A stretch of 64,000 nucleotides of DNA from Larkinella knui (lineage in GTDB: Bacteria > Bacteroidota > Bacteroidia > Cytophagales > Spirosomataceae), in the NCBI RefSeq assembly GCF_003858645.1, contig NZ_RQJP01000001.1, forward strand, positions 1,116,001 to 1,180,000. Direction: 5' to 3'. The notes beneath the pieces were generated by a model. It had not been told where the DNA came from, searched no databases, and worked only from the letters and a program-made list of their open reading frames with translations. This document shows, piece by piece, positions 1-6,243 of the stretch. The position numbers and the translations under genes are program-made. How positions within the stretch are numbered: the first letter of the stretch is position 1; each line of letters starts with the position of its first letter.

Positions 1-427
1 TTCTCGGATCGGGAATGGGCAGGTAGTGAGCCCCCCACGGATAGGCCGATACGGTATTCTGCCCACCGACGGAATTGCCGCCCAACTGCCCACTCAGTTC
101 CACCAGCAACACATCCCGCTTGCCCTGCTGCCAGAGCCAGCGCCGGGCCGACAGTCCGGCGATGCCACCCCCCACAATTAGAACATCCGTTTCCCGGGTT
201 TGCGTCGGCTGGGGCAGTTTTTCCGGATACCGCAGCAAATGGCCGGTCTGGTGATTGGCCCCGATCATCCCGCCTTTGATGTGAGCGATGGACGCCGACG
301 ATTGACAGGCGTTCAAACCGGCAGAACCGGCCAGCAAAACCGAAAAGCCAAGCCCGGCGGCCTGTTCCAGAAACTGACGGCGGCCCGGCGATTCGGGCGG
401 GTCAGTGGGCGTAGGGCGTCCAGTCAT
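1..427 (-). CDS. FAD-dependent oxidoreductase with Tat-like signal (3' end cut by window)
   Basis: Reading the minus strand from the ATG at 427 gives an open frame to the window edge, so only the N-terminal ~142 residues are seen. It starts with a twin-arginine-type signal (P-G-R-R-Q-F-L-E, then a hydrophobic Gly/Ala/Leu stretch) ending in a lipobox-like L-N-A-C. About residue 82 begins a dinucleotide-binding beta-alpha-beta motif, D-V-L-I-V-G-G-G-I-A-G-L, typical of FAD amine oxidases and related flavoproteins. The start overlaps the 3' end of the spermidine-synthase-like gene by 26 bp, so it is probably the last visible gene of that operon. An exported flavoprotein beside a polyamine-type enzyme suggests oxidation of an amine product. 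That is inference: the substrate domain lies outside the window. Confidence 0.8.
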   Translation of the reverse strand, partial: MTGRPTPTDPPESPGRRQFLEQAAGLGFSVLLAGSAGLNACQSSASIAHIKGGMIGANHQTGHLLRYPEKLPQPTQTRETDVLIVGGGIAGLSARRWLWQQGKRDVLLVELSGQLGGNSVGGQNTVSAYPWGAHYLPIPDPR

Positions 428-1925
428 CTTCAAAATAATGCACCAGAACCTGGTTGTTGAGCTTGTTGATTTCGGTCGGCACTTCGGCCATGTCGGGCGG
501 AAAATTCAGCATGTCGTGAATCGTTCGCGCATTGATAAACCGCAGACCCGCGGGCAACGGCCCGTCGCCCCGCCAGTGCTGATTGCGTAGCAACAGAACG
601 TAACCCCATTCGCCAAACGAGGGAATGTAGGCATGGTAGGGAATGGTCTGAAAACCGGAAGCGGCAATCGTATTCCGGATGCACCAGAACGACTGCCGGG
701 CGATGTAGGGCGAGGTCGATTGCACCACCGCCAGCCCACCCGGACGCATCAGGCGGTTGAGTTCCCGGTAAAAGGCTGTACTGTATAATTTGCCGATCGA
801 ATAGTTGGACGGGTCGGGAAAGTCCACCACGATCAGGTCGTAGCGGGCCGTATCCTGCCGGACAAAATTATAAGCATCAGTGTTGATAATCCGGACTTTA
901 GACGAATGTAAAGAGCGGTTATTCAGTTTGACCAGAAGGTCATTTTGCCGAAATAAATCCGTCATACCGGCATCGAGATCGACGAGCGTAACCGACTGGA
1001 TCTGCGGGTATTTCAGGATTTCGCGAACGGCCAAACCGTCTCCGCCACCCAGCACGAGCACCCGGTTTGCCTTCGGAAGTGCCTGCAAAGCCGGGTGGAC
1101 GAGGGCTTCGTGGTAGCGGTATTCATCCGCCGAACTGAACTGAAGATTGCCGTTCAGGAAAAGCCGCAGCTCGCGGGGGTTGGCGGTGAGCACGATCCGT
1201 TGGTAGGACGTACTTTTGCTGTAAATGACTTTGTCCTGAAACGTCAGATTTTCGGTGTAGGTCATGATCCGTTCGGCGTAGACAAAACCGCTCAGCAGAA
1301 GCAACGAGGAAAGGGCGAGAATGCTGACGAGCGACCGTCGATACGGTTTGGTGTCGGCAAACTGATGAAGCAGAAACCCGGCGACGGCGATGTTTAGGAG
1401 GCCAAAAAACAGCGAGGTCCGGATCAATCCCAGATACGGAACGAGCACCAGCGGGAAGATCAGCGATGCCAGCAACGCACCGATGTAATCGAATGTAAAT
1501 ACTCTGGAAACCAGGTCTTTGAAGGTTAACTGATTTTCCAGAATCCGCATCAGCAACGGGATTTCCAGCCCCACCAGAATACCGGTCAGACTCACCAGCG
1601 TATACAAAACCAGCCGGAACGAGGCCGCGTATTCGAACAACACAAACAACAGGGGAGCACTGCAACCGCCGACCAGCCCCACCAGAATTTCAATGCGGAT
1701 AAACCACTTCAACAGATTGCCGTCGAGGTATTTGGAGAGCCACGAGCCGATGCCCATTGAAAACAGATAGACCCCGATGATGGTCGAAAACTGCGTAACC
1801 GAATCCCCGAGCAGGTAACTCGCTAGGGTTCCGGCCACCAGTTCGTAAATGAGTCCGCAGGTAGCAATGACAAAAACGGACAACAGCAAAAGCAGGTGCC
1901 GGTGCCGATTTTCGGGGTTACTCAT
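402..1925 (-). CDS. Membrane-embedded spermidine synthase-like aminopropyltransferase
   Basis: About 507 aa from ATG 1925 (M-S-N-P-E-N-R); a longer frame to 1958 would begin inside DUF350 and is unlikely. Residues ~10-215 form about seven hydrophobic helices. The C-terminal half is a Rossmann methyltransferase-type polyamine synthase fold, with G-G-G-D-G (nucleotide loop), V-D-L-D (ribose-binding acid), T-D-A-Y and the conserved V-D-F-P-D-P-S-N-Y, with L-Y-S downstream as in SpeE. Family knowledge says such enzymes move an aminopropyl group from decarboxylated AdoMet to an amine; the membrane-fused subclass has no firmly established substrate. It overlaps the DUF350 stop by 8 bp, and a SpeD-like gene lies upstream in the same operon. 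Confidence 0.88.
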   Translation of the reverse strand: MSNPENRHRHLLLLLSVFVIATCGLIYELVAGTLASYLLGDSVTQFSTIIGVYLFSMGIGSWLSKYLDGNLLKWFIRIEILVGLVGGCSAPLLFVLFEYAASFRLVLYTLVSLTGILVGLEIPLLMRILENQLTFKDLVSRVFTFDYIGALLASLIFPLVLVPYLGLIRTSLFFGLLNIAVAGFLLHQFADTKPYRRSLVSILALSSLLLLSGFVYAERIMTYTENLTFQDKVIYSKSTSYQRIVLTANPRELRLFLNGNLQFSSADEYRYHEALVHPALQALPKANRVLVLGGGDGLAVREILKYPQIQSVTLVDLDAGMTDLFRQNDLLVKLNNRSLHSSKVRIINTDAYNFVRQDTARYDLIVVDFPDPSNYSIGKLYSTAFYRELNRLMRPGGLAVVQSTSPYIARQSFWCIRNTIAASGFQTIPYHAYIPSFGEWGYVLLLRNQHWRGDGPLPAGLRFINARTIHDMLNFPPDMAEVPTEINKLNNQVLVHYFEDDWTPYAH

Positions 1926-2133
1926 GTATGGCCGAACTGATGATAATGGCCACCGCAATCATAAAGGCGGCTGCCAGAATGGAAAGGGCGACGTTTTCTT
2001 CGTCGACGATCTTTTTCCAGAGGTTTTCGGGCGCAATTTTCTCGATGATGACGAAACTGATGACCAGAATCAGAATACCGACAAAGGAATAAACGACGGA
2101 GGGAACGATGTACTTCAGCGTAGACAAGTCCAT
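1918..2133 (-). CDS. DUF350 family small membrane protein (YjfL-like)
   Basis: This 71-aa protein has two strongly hydrophobic segments (about residues 10-30 and 47-67), the second rich in Ala/Ile and ending I-I-I-S-S-A-I, as in the DUF350/YjfL family. Full-length family members often carry two such units; this is a single-unit form. It overlaps the next gene, the membrane aminopropyltransferase, by 8 bp, indicating translational coupling. Partners of this family in other bacteria include DUF4178, SpeD and spermidine-synthase-like proteins, the same set as here. Molecular function is unknown. Confidence 0.82.
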   Translation of the reverse strand: MDLSTLKYIVPSVVYSFVGILILVISFVIIEKIAPENLWKKIVDEENVALSILAAAFMIAVAIIISSAIHE

Positions 2134-2144
2134 GGGAATGGGGT

Positions 2145-2339
2145 TTATTTGTGGTAAAAATAACTGCGTCGGCCCGAATGCCGACCTCCTGAACCTTGTT
2201 TGTAGTTTTCGAGCTTATCGACGCTTTCCAGGTCGTCGCCCAGCAGCCGGGAGCCGGAAAATTCGACCCAGGTGTAGCCCGCTACCAGCAAACCGCCAGC
2301 CAGGGCAACGTATTTGACTTTTTTGAGGTTCTGCCACAT
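2145..2339 (-). CDS. Small single-pass membrane protein in the polyamine operon
   Basis: A 64-aa protein starting M-W-Q-N-L-K-K. One hydrophobic segment lies at about residues 9-24, followed by a charged Ser/Gly/Arg-rich tail (S-G-G-R-H-S-G-R-R-S). I do not recognise a family. Gaps are 17 bp to DUF4178 upstream and 11 bp to DUF350 downstream, so it belongs to the operon. It may be the counterpart of small partners such as DUF4247 or YjfM seen in related clusters, but no sequence motif proves this. Confidence 0.65.
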   Translation of the reverse strand: MWQNLKKVKYVALAGGLLVAGYTWVEFSGSRLLGDDLESVDKLENYKQGSGGRHSGRRSYFYHK

Positions 2340-2357
2340 CGTTTTCGGGTCATACAG

Positions 2358-3626
2358 TTAGGCCGTGTAATCACTTTGTTCCCACCGTTTCTGTTCAAAA
2401 GCGTTTTTTTGAAAAAACAGGATCAGCGGGTAAAGCGCAATCAGCGCCAGCACAAGAAACAGATTGGAATATAAAACCGGGTTTTGCACGACTTTTACCT
2501 CAAAATTGAGCAGGTTTTTCCCTTCGGAAGAGGGGTAAAAGTTGAGGTGATAACGCCCTGACGGTATTCGTGCCAAAATAGCTTCATCTTCCTGGGCCCC
2601 TTCTACCCAGCTTTCACCCCCGTCGATGCCGTGGTAGTATTCAACGATTCGGGTGAACTCGTAGGTCTGCCCGGATTCCCCGTTGATGAGACTCACCGGT
2701 AATTCAACCCAGTTATTGTCGACATTCACCCGCAACCGGATGGCGAGAGCAGCCGGTCCGTCGACGGCAAATTCCGGCGATACAAGGGGTTGCGAATAGC
2801 TCTGCTTCGTCGAATCCGAGTTCCAGGTATACGTATGGGTAAAAAGGGTTTGATGCGGTTTGAGAAAATAGAAAAATACCTGAATAACCACCACCAGCAA
2901 GGCCAGTCGGGTGGCCAGCCAAACGGCTGGCGGCAATTTTTCGGTTGCCGGATTGGGTTGAAGGGCCCCGACGCCAATTACATGAGGCAAGGCCGCAGCT
3001 TCCAGACCGAACCCGGCCGCAATTTCGTTCGGTGTTTTGTAGACGGCTTTGTAGTACTCGGTTTTCTGGCTGGTAGCCTCCCGGCTCAGCATATAGGGCG
3101 GATGAATGTATTCCGAAATGGTCAGTTTGGTATCATCCAGGATATCCCAGTAAAACTCTCCAATGGCGTTAAGCGTGAGGCAGTTATAACGGTTGTAAAG
3201 CGCATACTCGCGTTCGTTATCCCGGATTTTAGAGCGTTCTGCCTCTTTAAAGTCGCCGTCTTCCGGCCGAATCAGCATCCAGTGACCGTTGTATTCAGAC
3301 AGCATCTGGTGGCCGTTTTCTTTGGTCATCAGGACATACTCCAGCCACGTATCCTCATACTGTACTTCCCGTTTTTGCAGAATCCCCGTCACCCGAACCC
3401 ATTTTCCGTCGAGATAACCTTCTGCCCCGAGCGGCAAGGCCGGCGGTGTAGGTAAGGCCGGAAACGCCGTGATGATGCGCGGTGGTCCGGTGTCACCATA
3501 CTGAAAATAGGTGTAACACTGGCCGCAGCAGAAATACGAACTCTCGGCCAGGTCGTAGGCCGGAATCGGAGCCTGGCAATGCGGGCAGTTAAACGATGTT
3601 TCGGGAACGGGTGGATCGGTGGGCAT
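2358..3626 (-). CDS. DUF4178 domain protein with zinc ribbon and membrane anchors (YjfK-like)
   Basis: About 422 aa from ATG 3626; a TTG at 3644 would overlap the speD-like stop by 4 bp and is the alternative. An N-terminal zinc ribbon (C-P-H-C, then C-C-G-Q-C) precedes a DUF4178 region at about residues 50-200, recognisable by the pattern G-x-x-G-x-x-x-G-K-W-V-R-V-T-G, E-x-x-L and E-F-Y-W-D-I. Two hydrophobic segments follow, at about 238-258 and near the C-terminus, flanking a beta-rich extracytoplasmic part. E. coli YjfK is the reference DUF4178 protein, in an operon with a PspA-like protein, DUF350 and polyamine-related genes. No PspA homologue is visible here. Function is unproven. Confidence 0.82.
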   Translation of the reverse strand: MPTDPPVPETSFNCPHCQAPIPAYDLAESSYFCCGQCYTYFQYGDTGPPRIITAFPALPTPPALPLGAEGYLDGKWVRVTGILQKREVQYEDTWLEYVLMTKENGHQMLSEYNGHWMLIRPEDGDFKEAERSKIRDNEREYALYNRYNCLTLNAIGEFYWDILDDTKLTISEYIHPPYMLSREATSQKTEYYKAVYKTPNEIAAGFGLEAAALPHVIGVGALQPNPATEKLPPAVWLATRLALLVVVIQVFFYFLKPHQTLFTHTYTWNSDSTKQSYSQPLVSPEFAVDGPAALAIRLRVNVDNNWVELPVSLINGESGQTYEFTRIVEYYHGIDGGESWVEGAQEDEAILARIPSGRYHLNFYPSSEGKNLLNFEVKVVQNPVLYSNLFLVLALIALYPLILFFQKNAFEQKRWEQSDYTA

Positions 3627-3640
3627 AATTTCGGACAAAT

Positions 3641-3997
3641 TCAACGGATAATTTCCTGTTCATTGATGACCGCCGTTGCCCCGAACAAACGCAGGGATTC
3701 GTCATAAAACCGCCGGACTTTTTGGGTGTTATCCTGCTGGAAATTAGACAGAAAAACGTCGAACGTCGCCAGGCCGCTCTCGGGCCAGGTATGAATGGAA
3801 ACGTGGGATTCGGTCAGGCAAACGACCGCCGTAAAACCGCCGTTCGGAAACCCATGATACACCTCGCCGACTTTTGCCAGCTCCAGTTCCTGAATCAGCC
3901 GGTCGAAACCCCGGCGGCATTGCTCAACGTCCGTCAGCGCAGCCAGTGGCGCTTTGAAAGTCGACAGGATGTGCAGGCCGGGGCGGTAGGGACTCAT
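3641..3997 (-). CDS. SpeD-like pyruvoyl-dependent decarboxylase
   Basis: About 118 aa from ATG 3997; the longer frame uses a TTG at 4006. Class 1B SpeD enzymes cleave themselves at Glu-Ser to make a pyruvoyl cofactor and decarboxylate AdoMet. The processing motif is present (T-E-S-H-V-S-I-H-T-W-P-E), with Ser64 and His69 matching Ser63 and His68 of the Thermotoga enzyme. The position equivalent to its proton-donating Cys83 is Ser84 here (D-V-F-L-S-N instead of D-V-F-T-C-G). This suggests a changed reaction, perhaps another amino acid or amine substrate as in SpeD relatives that decarboxylate ornithine or arginine. It lies 18 bp downstream of the TPR gene and 14 bp upstream of the DUF4178 gene. 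Confidence 0.85.
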   Translation of the reverse strand: MSPYRPGLHILSTFKAPLAALTDVEQCRRGFDRLIQELELAKVGEVYHGFPNGGFTAVVCLTESHVSIHTWPESGLATFDVFLSNFQQDNTQKVRRFYDESLRLFGATAVINEQEIIR

Positions 3998-4015
3998 CGC
4001 CTGCAAGATAAAATT

Positions 4016-5713
4016 TTACGGTTTCTTTTTGGAAAAATTCTGGGTTAAAAATACCGCATCGGCTTTCGACCAGCCTTGCCGCGCCAGCTGACGCTCGCGT
4101 TCGGCGGTGGGTTTATCGCCTTTCAGATCGGCTATCCGGGCGAGTGCCAGGTGCGTTCCGGGGTAATACGGATCGTGCTCCGCCAGTACTTTTGTGGCCT
4201 CTTCGGCGAAATCGTTCAGTTTCAACTGGTAGGCCACCTGCGCAATCATTTCGAGCTGGAACAGGGCTTCGATCCAGGGGTCGGGGCCAGTCTGGTCGCG
4301 GGCGCTGGCCTGGAATTTCCGGATGTCGGCCAGACCTTTTTCGCGGTCGGCAGGATCATGAAGTGCCAGAAGTGCCGCTAAAAACTTCGGATGCGGATCG
4401 AGCCAGGCATTCAGCCAGTCTGTTTGGGCAATCTTTTTAGCCTCGACCAGTTCTGTCTGGGCGGCTTTCAACGACGCCCGTGCCGGTTCGAGCTGGTTCT
4501 TTTTCAGCGCAATCATCCCCAGCAGATAATGGCCGATCACGCGCTCACCCGGAGTTTTGCCCTTCGTCATGTCTTCGGCGATGGGGGCGGCTTCTCCGTC
4601 CCGGTTTTGGGTAATCAACAGGGTAGGGTAGCCCATTTTATTGTAAAAGGTGCGTTCCTGGTTGATCGGGCGTTTGATCTCAAACCGCTCCCTGACCAGC
4701 CGCTCCGCTTCCTGAATCCGGCCCTGATACTGGTAACACAGCGCCAAAAGTGAAATGTTGTGAATGTGATGCCAGTCGTACATCGGATCGTATTTTTCGC
4801 TGGTATACAAACTGCGTTCGATGGCGTCCGTCTGTTTCATTTCCGAAATGGCACTGTCCACATCCCCGGTTTTCATCAGGTCGTGGGCGTACATGTGGAG
4901 CGCGTGGGCCAGATTCGGAGCCAGCCGGGCGTAGGCTTTACCGTGTTTCAGGGCTTCTGAATAATCGCTCATGCCTTCGTAGGCGTGAATCAGATAATGA
5001 TGGGCTGCCGGGTGTTCGGGCGCAAACTGGAGGATTTTTTCATAAATGGCGATGCTCCCCGTGGACGAACCTTGGCCGCGGCCCGTGGCAAATTTCTCGT
5101 AAGAATTCCCCGACAGCAACCACAGTTCCGGATCGGTCGGGAAGCGTTTTACAGCCCCGTTGACCTTCGACCGGTAGTCATTCAGCAGCTTTTGATTGCT
5201 CAGCGAATCGACGGCTTTCAACTGCGCAAACCGCAAATCAATGTGGGCTTTCTCCCGTTCCGAAGCGTATTTCGAAAGCGATTTGGCCGTTTCGGCGGCT
5301 TTCAGGGCGGCTTTATTGTCTTCCAGCTGAATATACAGGCGGCTCAGTCCGACATGCGCCATAACGAACGTCGAATCATACTTGAGGGCTTCGTGAAACG
5401 ACCGGGCGGCTTCGACCAGGGAATAACCGTGCAGATACGCCATGCCCTGCTCAAAATACGCCTGCGCTTTCGGATTTTTGGTGGACGTCGGCGTCGGGTA
5501 TTGTCCGACATCCGATCGCAGGGCAACAGCCTGTTGTAATAATGAACTGGGAATACCGCCGACGCTCGCCATGCCGCAGATGGGCGCGTAGGGAACATCG
5601 GGCGTGGGGGTGATAGGCTCCGGCGCGGACTGTTTTTCCGTATTGAAAAATTTTCCGGCCAGAACGGCGATCAGGAGTATGGGCAAAAAAGAGTAAGCGT
5701 AGAGTCGTTTCAT
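4016..5713 (-). CDS. TPR repeat protein, membrane-anchored
   Basis: A 565-aa protein with an N-terminal hydrophobic signal anchor (about residues 5-20) and then repeated tetratricopeptide helices across most of the length, for example A-Q-A-Y-F-E-Q-G-M-A-Y, followed by A-R-S-F-H-E-A-L-K-Y-D and A-x-x-H-Y-L-I-H-A-Y-E. A conserved-looking P-I-C-G-M-A-S motif sits just after the anchor. TPR arrays bind proteins, so this is likely a periplasmic or envelope scaffold. It is the first gene of the minus-strand operon leading to the speD-like, DUF4178, DUF350 and synthase genes, 18 bp from the next. No catalytic domain is seen. Confidence 0.8.
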   Translation of the reverse strand: MKRLYAYSFLPILLIAVLAGKFFNTEKQSAPEPITPTPDVPYAPICGMASVGGIPSSLLQQAVALRSDVGQYPTPTSTKNPKAQAYFEQGMAYLHGYSLVEAARSFHEALKYDSTFVMAHVGLSRLYIQLEDNKAALKAAETAKSLSKYASEREKAHIDLRFAQLKAVDSLSNQKLLNDYRSKVNGAVKRFPTDPELWLLSGNSYEKFATGRGQGSSTGSIAIYEKILQFAPEHPAAHHYLIHAYEGMSDYSEALKHGKAYARLAPNLAHALHMYAHDLMKTGDVDSAISEMKQTDAIERSLYTSEKYDPMYDWHHIHNISLLALCYQYQGRIQEAERLVRERFEIKRPINQERTFYNKMGYPTLLITQNRDGEAAPIAEDMTKGKTPGERVIGHYLLGMIALKKNQLEPARASLKAAQTELVEAKKIAQTDWLNAWLDPHPKFLAALLALHDPADREKGLADIRKFQASARDQTGPDPWIEALFQLEMIAQVAYQLKLNDFAEEATKVLAEHDPYYPGTHLALARIADLKGDKPTAERERQLARQGWSKADAVFLTQNFSKKKP

Positions 5714-5771
5714 AGTCGTACCTGTTGACCGGCCGGCGTTCCGATTTAAGCCGTATTGGAAGAAGAAAAAA

Positions 5772-5794
5772 TACGGACTTTAGTCCGTAGGTAC
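5772..5794. repeat. Single REP-type palindrome unit
   Basis: TACGGACT-tt-AGTCCGTA followed by GGTAC. It is the same unit as the paired REP at 16395-16471, with outer C/G bases changed to T/A so the stem is kept. It sits in the gap between the divergent TPR and hypothetical genes, where it could affect the TPR promoter. Confidence 0.7.
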
Positions 5795-5898
5795 GTAAAA
5801 ATAGCAATTAAATGGTTGAGATGATTGCCGTTCAATAAATGACGAATCGGCAACTTTTGTCCGGCTGGCGAGTTAAGTAAAAAACAGCGTCAAAAAAT

Positions 5899-6171
5899 AT
5901 GGAAAAGATGTTCGTAGTTCGGGTGGTGGGTGTCGATGATTTAGGGGCCGAAACCCCGGCCACCATCCCGATGAAATTTGAGACTTCACCCGATGCGGCT
6001 CTCATTGAGCAGGATTTGAATGAACAATATCCGCACCTGAAACACCGGGTCGTTGAAATTGAAGAACTGAAAACGCCCGGCGAAGTCGATAACTGGCATC
6101 ATTCGTTTCTGGGGTCGGTCATGGGGACGGATCTTCCCGCAGTGGAGGAAGAGAAAGACGCCGAGAATTGA
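5899..6171 (+). CDS. Hypothetical protein, 90 aa
   Basis: A small acidic protein starting M-E-K-M-F-V-V-R-V-V-G-V-D-D, with no signal peptide or membrane segment. I recognise no family. The pattern is beta-strand first, then a helix (A-A-L-I-E-Q-D-L-N-E-Q-Y-P) and a disordered Glu/Asp-rich tail. It is monocistronic, divergent from the TPR operon, and convergent with alaS, from which it is separated by an inverted repeat. Normal codon usage and a start close behind an AT-rich stretch favour a real gene. Confidence 0.6.
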   Translation: MEKMFVVRVVGVDDLGAETPATIPMKFETSPDAALIEQDLNEQYPHLKHRVVEIEELKTPGEVDNWHHSFLGSVMGTDLPAVEEEKDAEN

Positions 6172-6243
6172 GTTTTGGTTTACGGTAGCTGGCGCATTTT
6201 TTCGTAAGCGTGCGTCAGCCACCGTAAACCGTAAACCGAAAAC
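6172..6243. repeat. Heptad inverted repeat, GTTTACG class
   Basis: Imperfect inverted repeat between convergent genes. The left arm (6172-6196) holds GGTTTACGGT and then AGCTGGCGCA. The right arm (6211-6243) reads back as CGGTTTACGGTTTACGGT followed by GGCTGACGCA, so it carries about one extra 7-bp unit. The right arm reaches the alaS stop codon. It could act as a bidirectional terminator, but the unequal arms and tandem 7-mers place it in the repeat family described in the findings. Confidence 0.65.

Noticed and set aside
2790..3455. 221-aa plus-strand frame
   Set aside because: Shadow of the DUF4178 gene; odd composition and no start signal.
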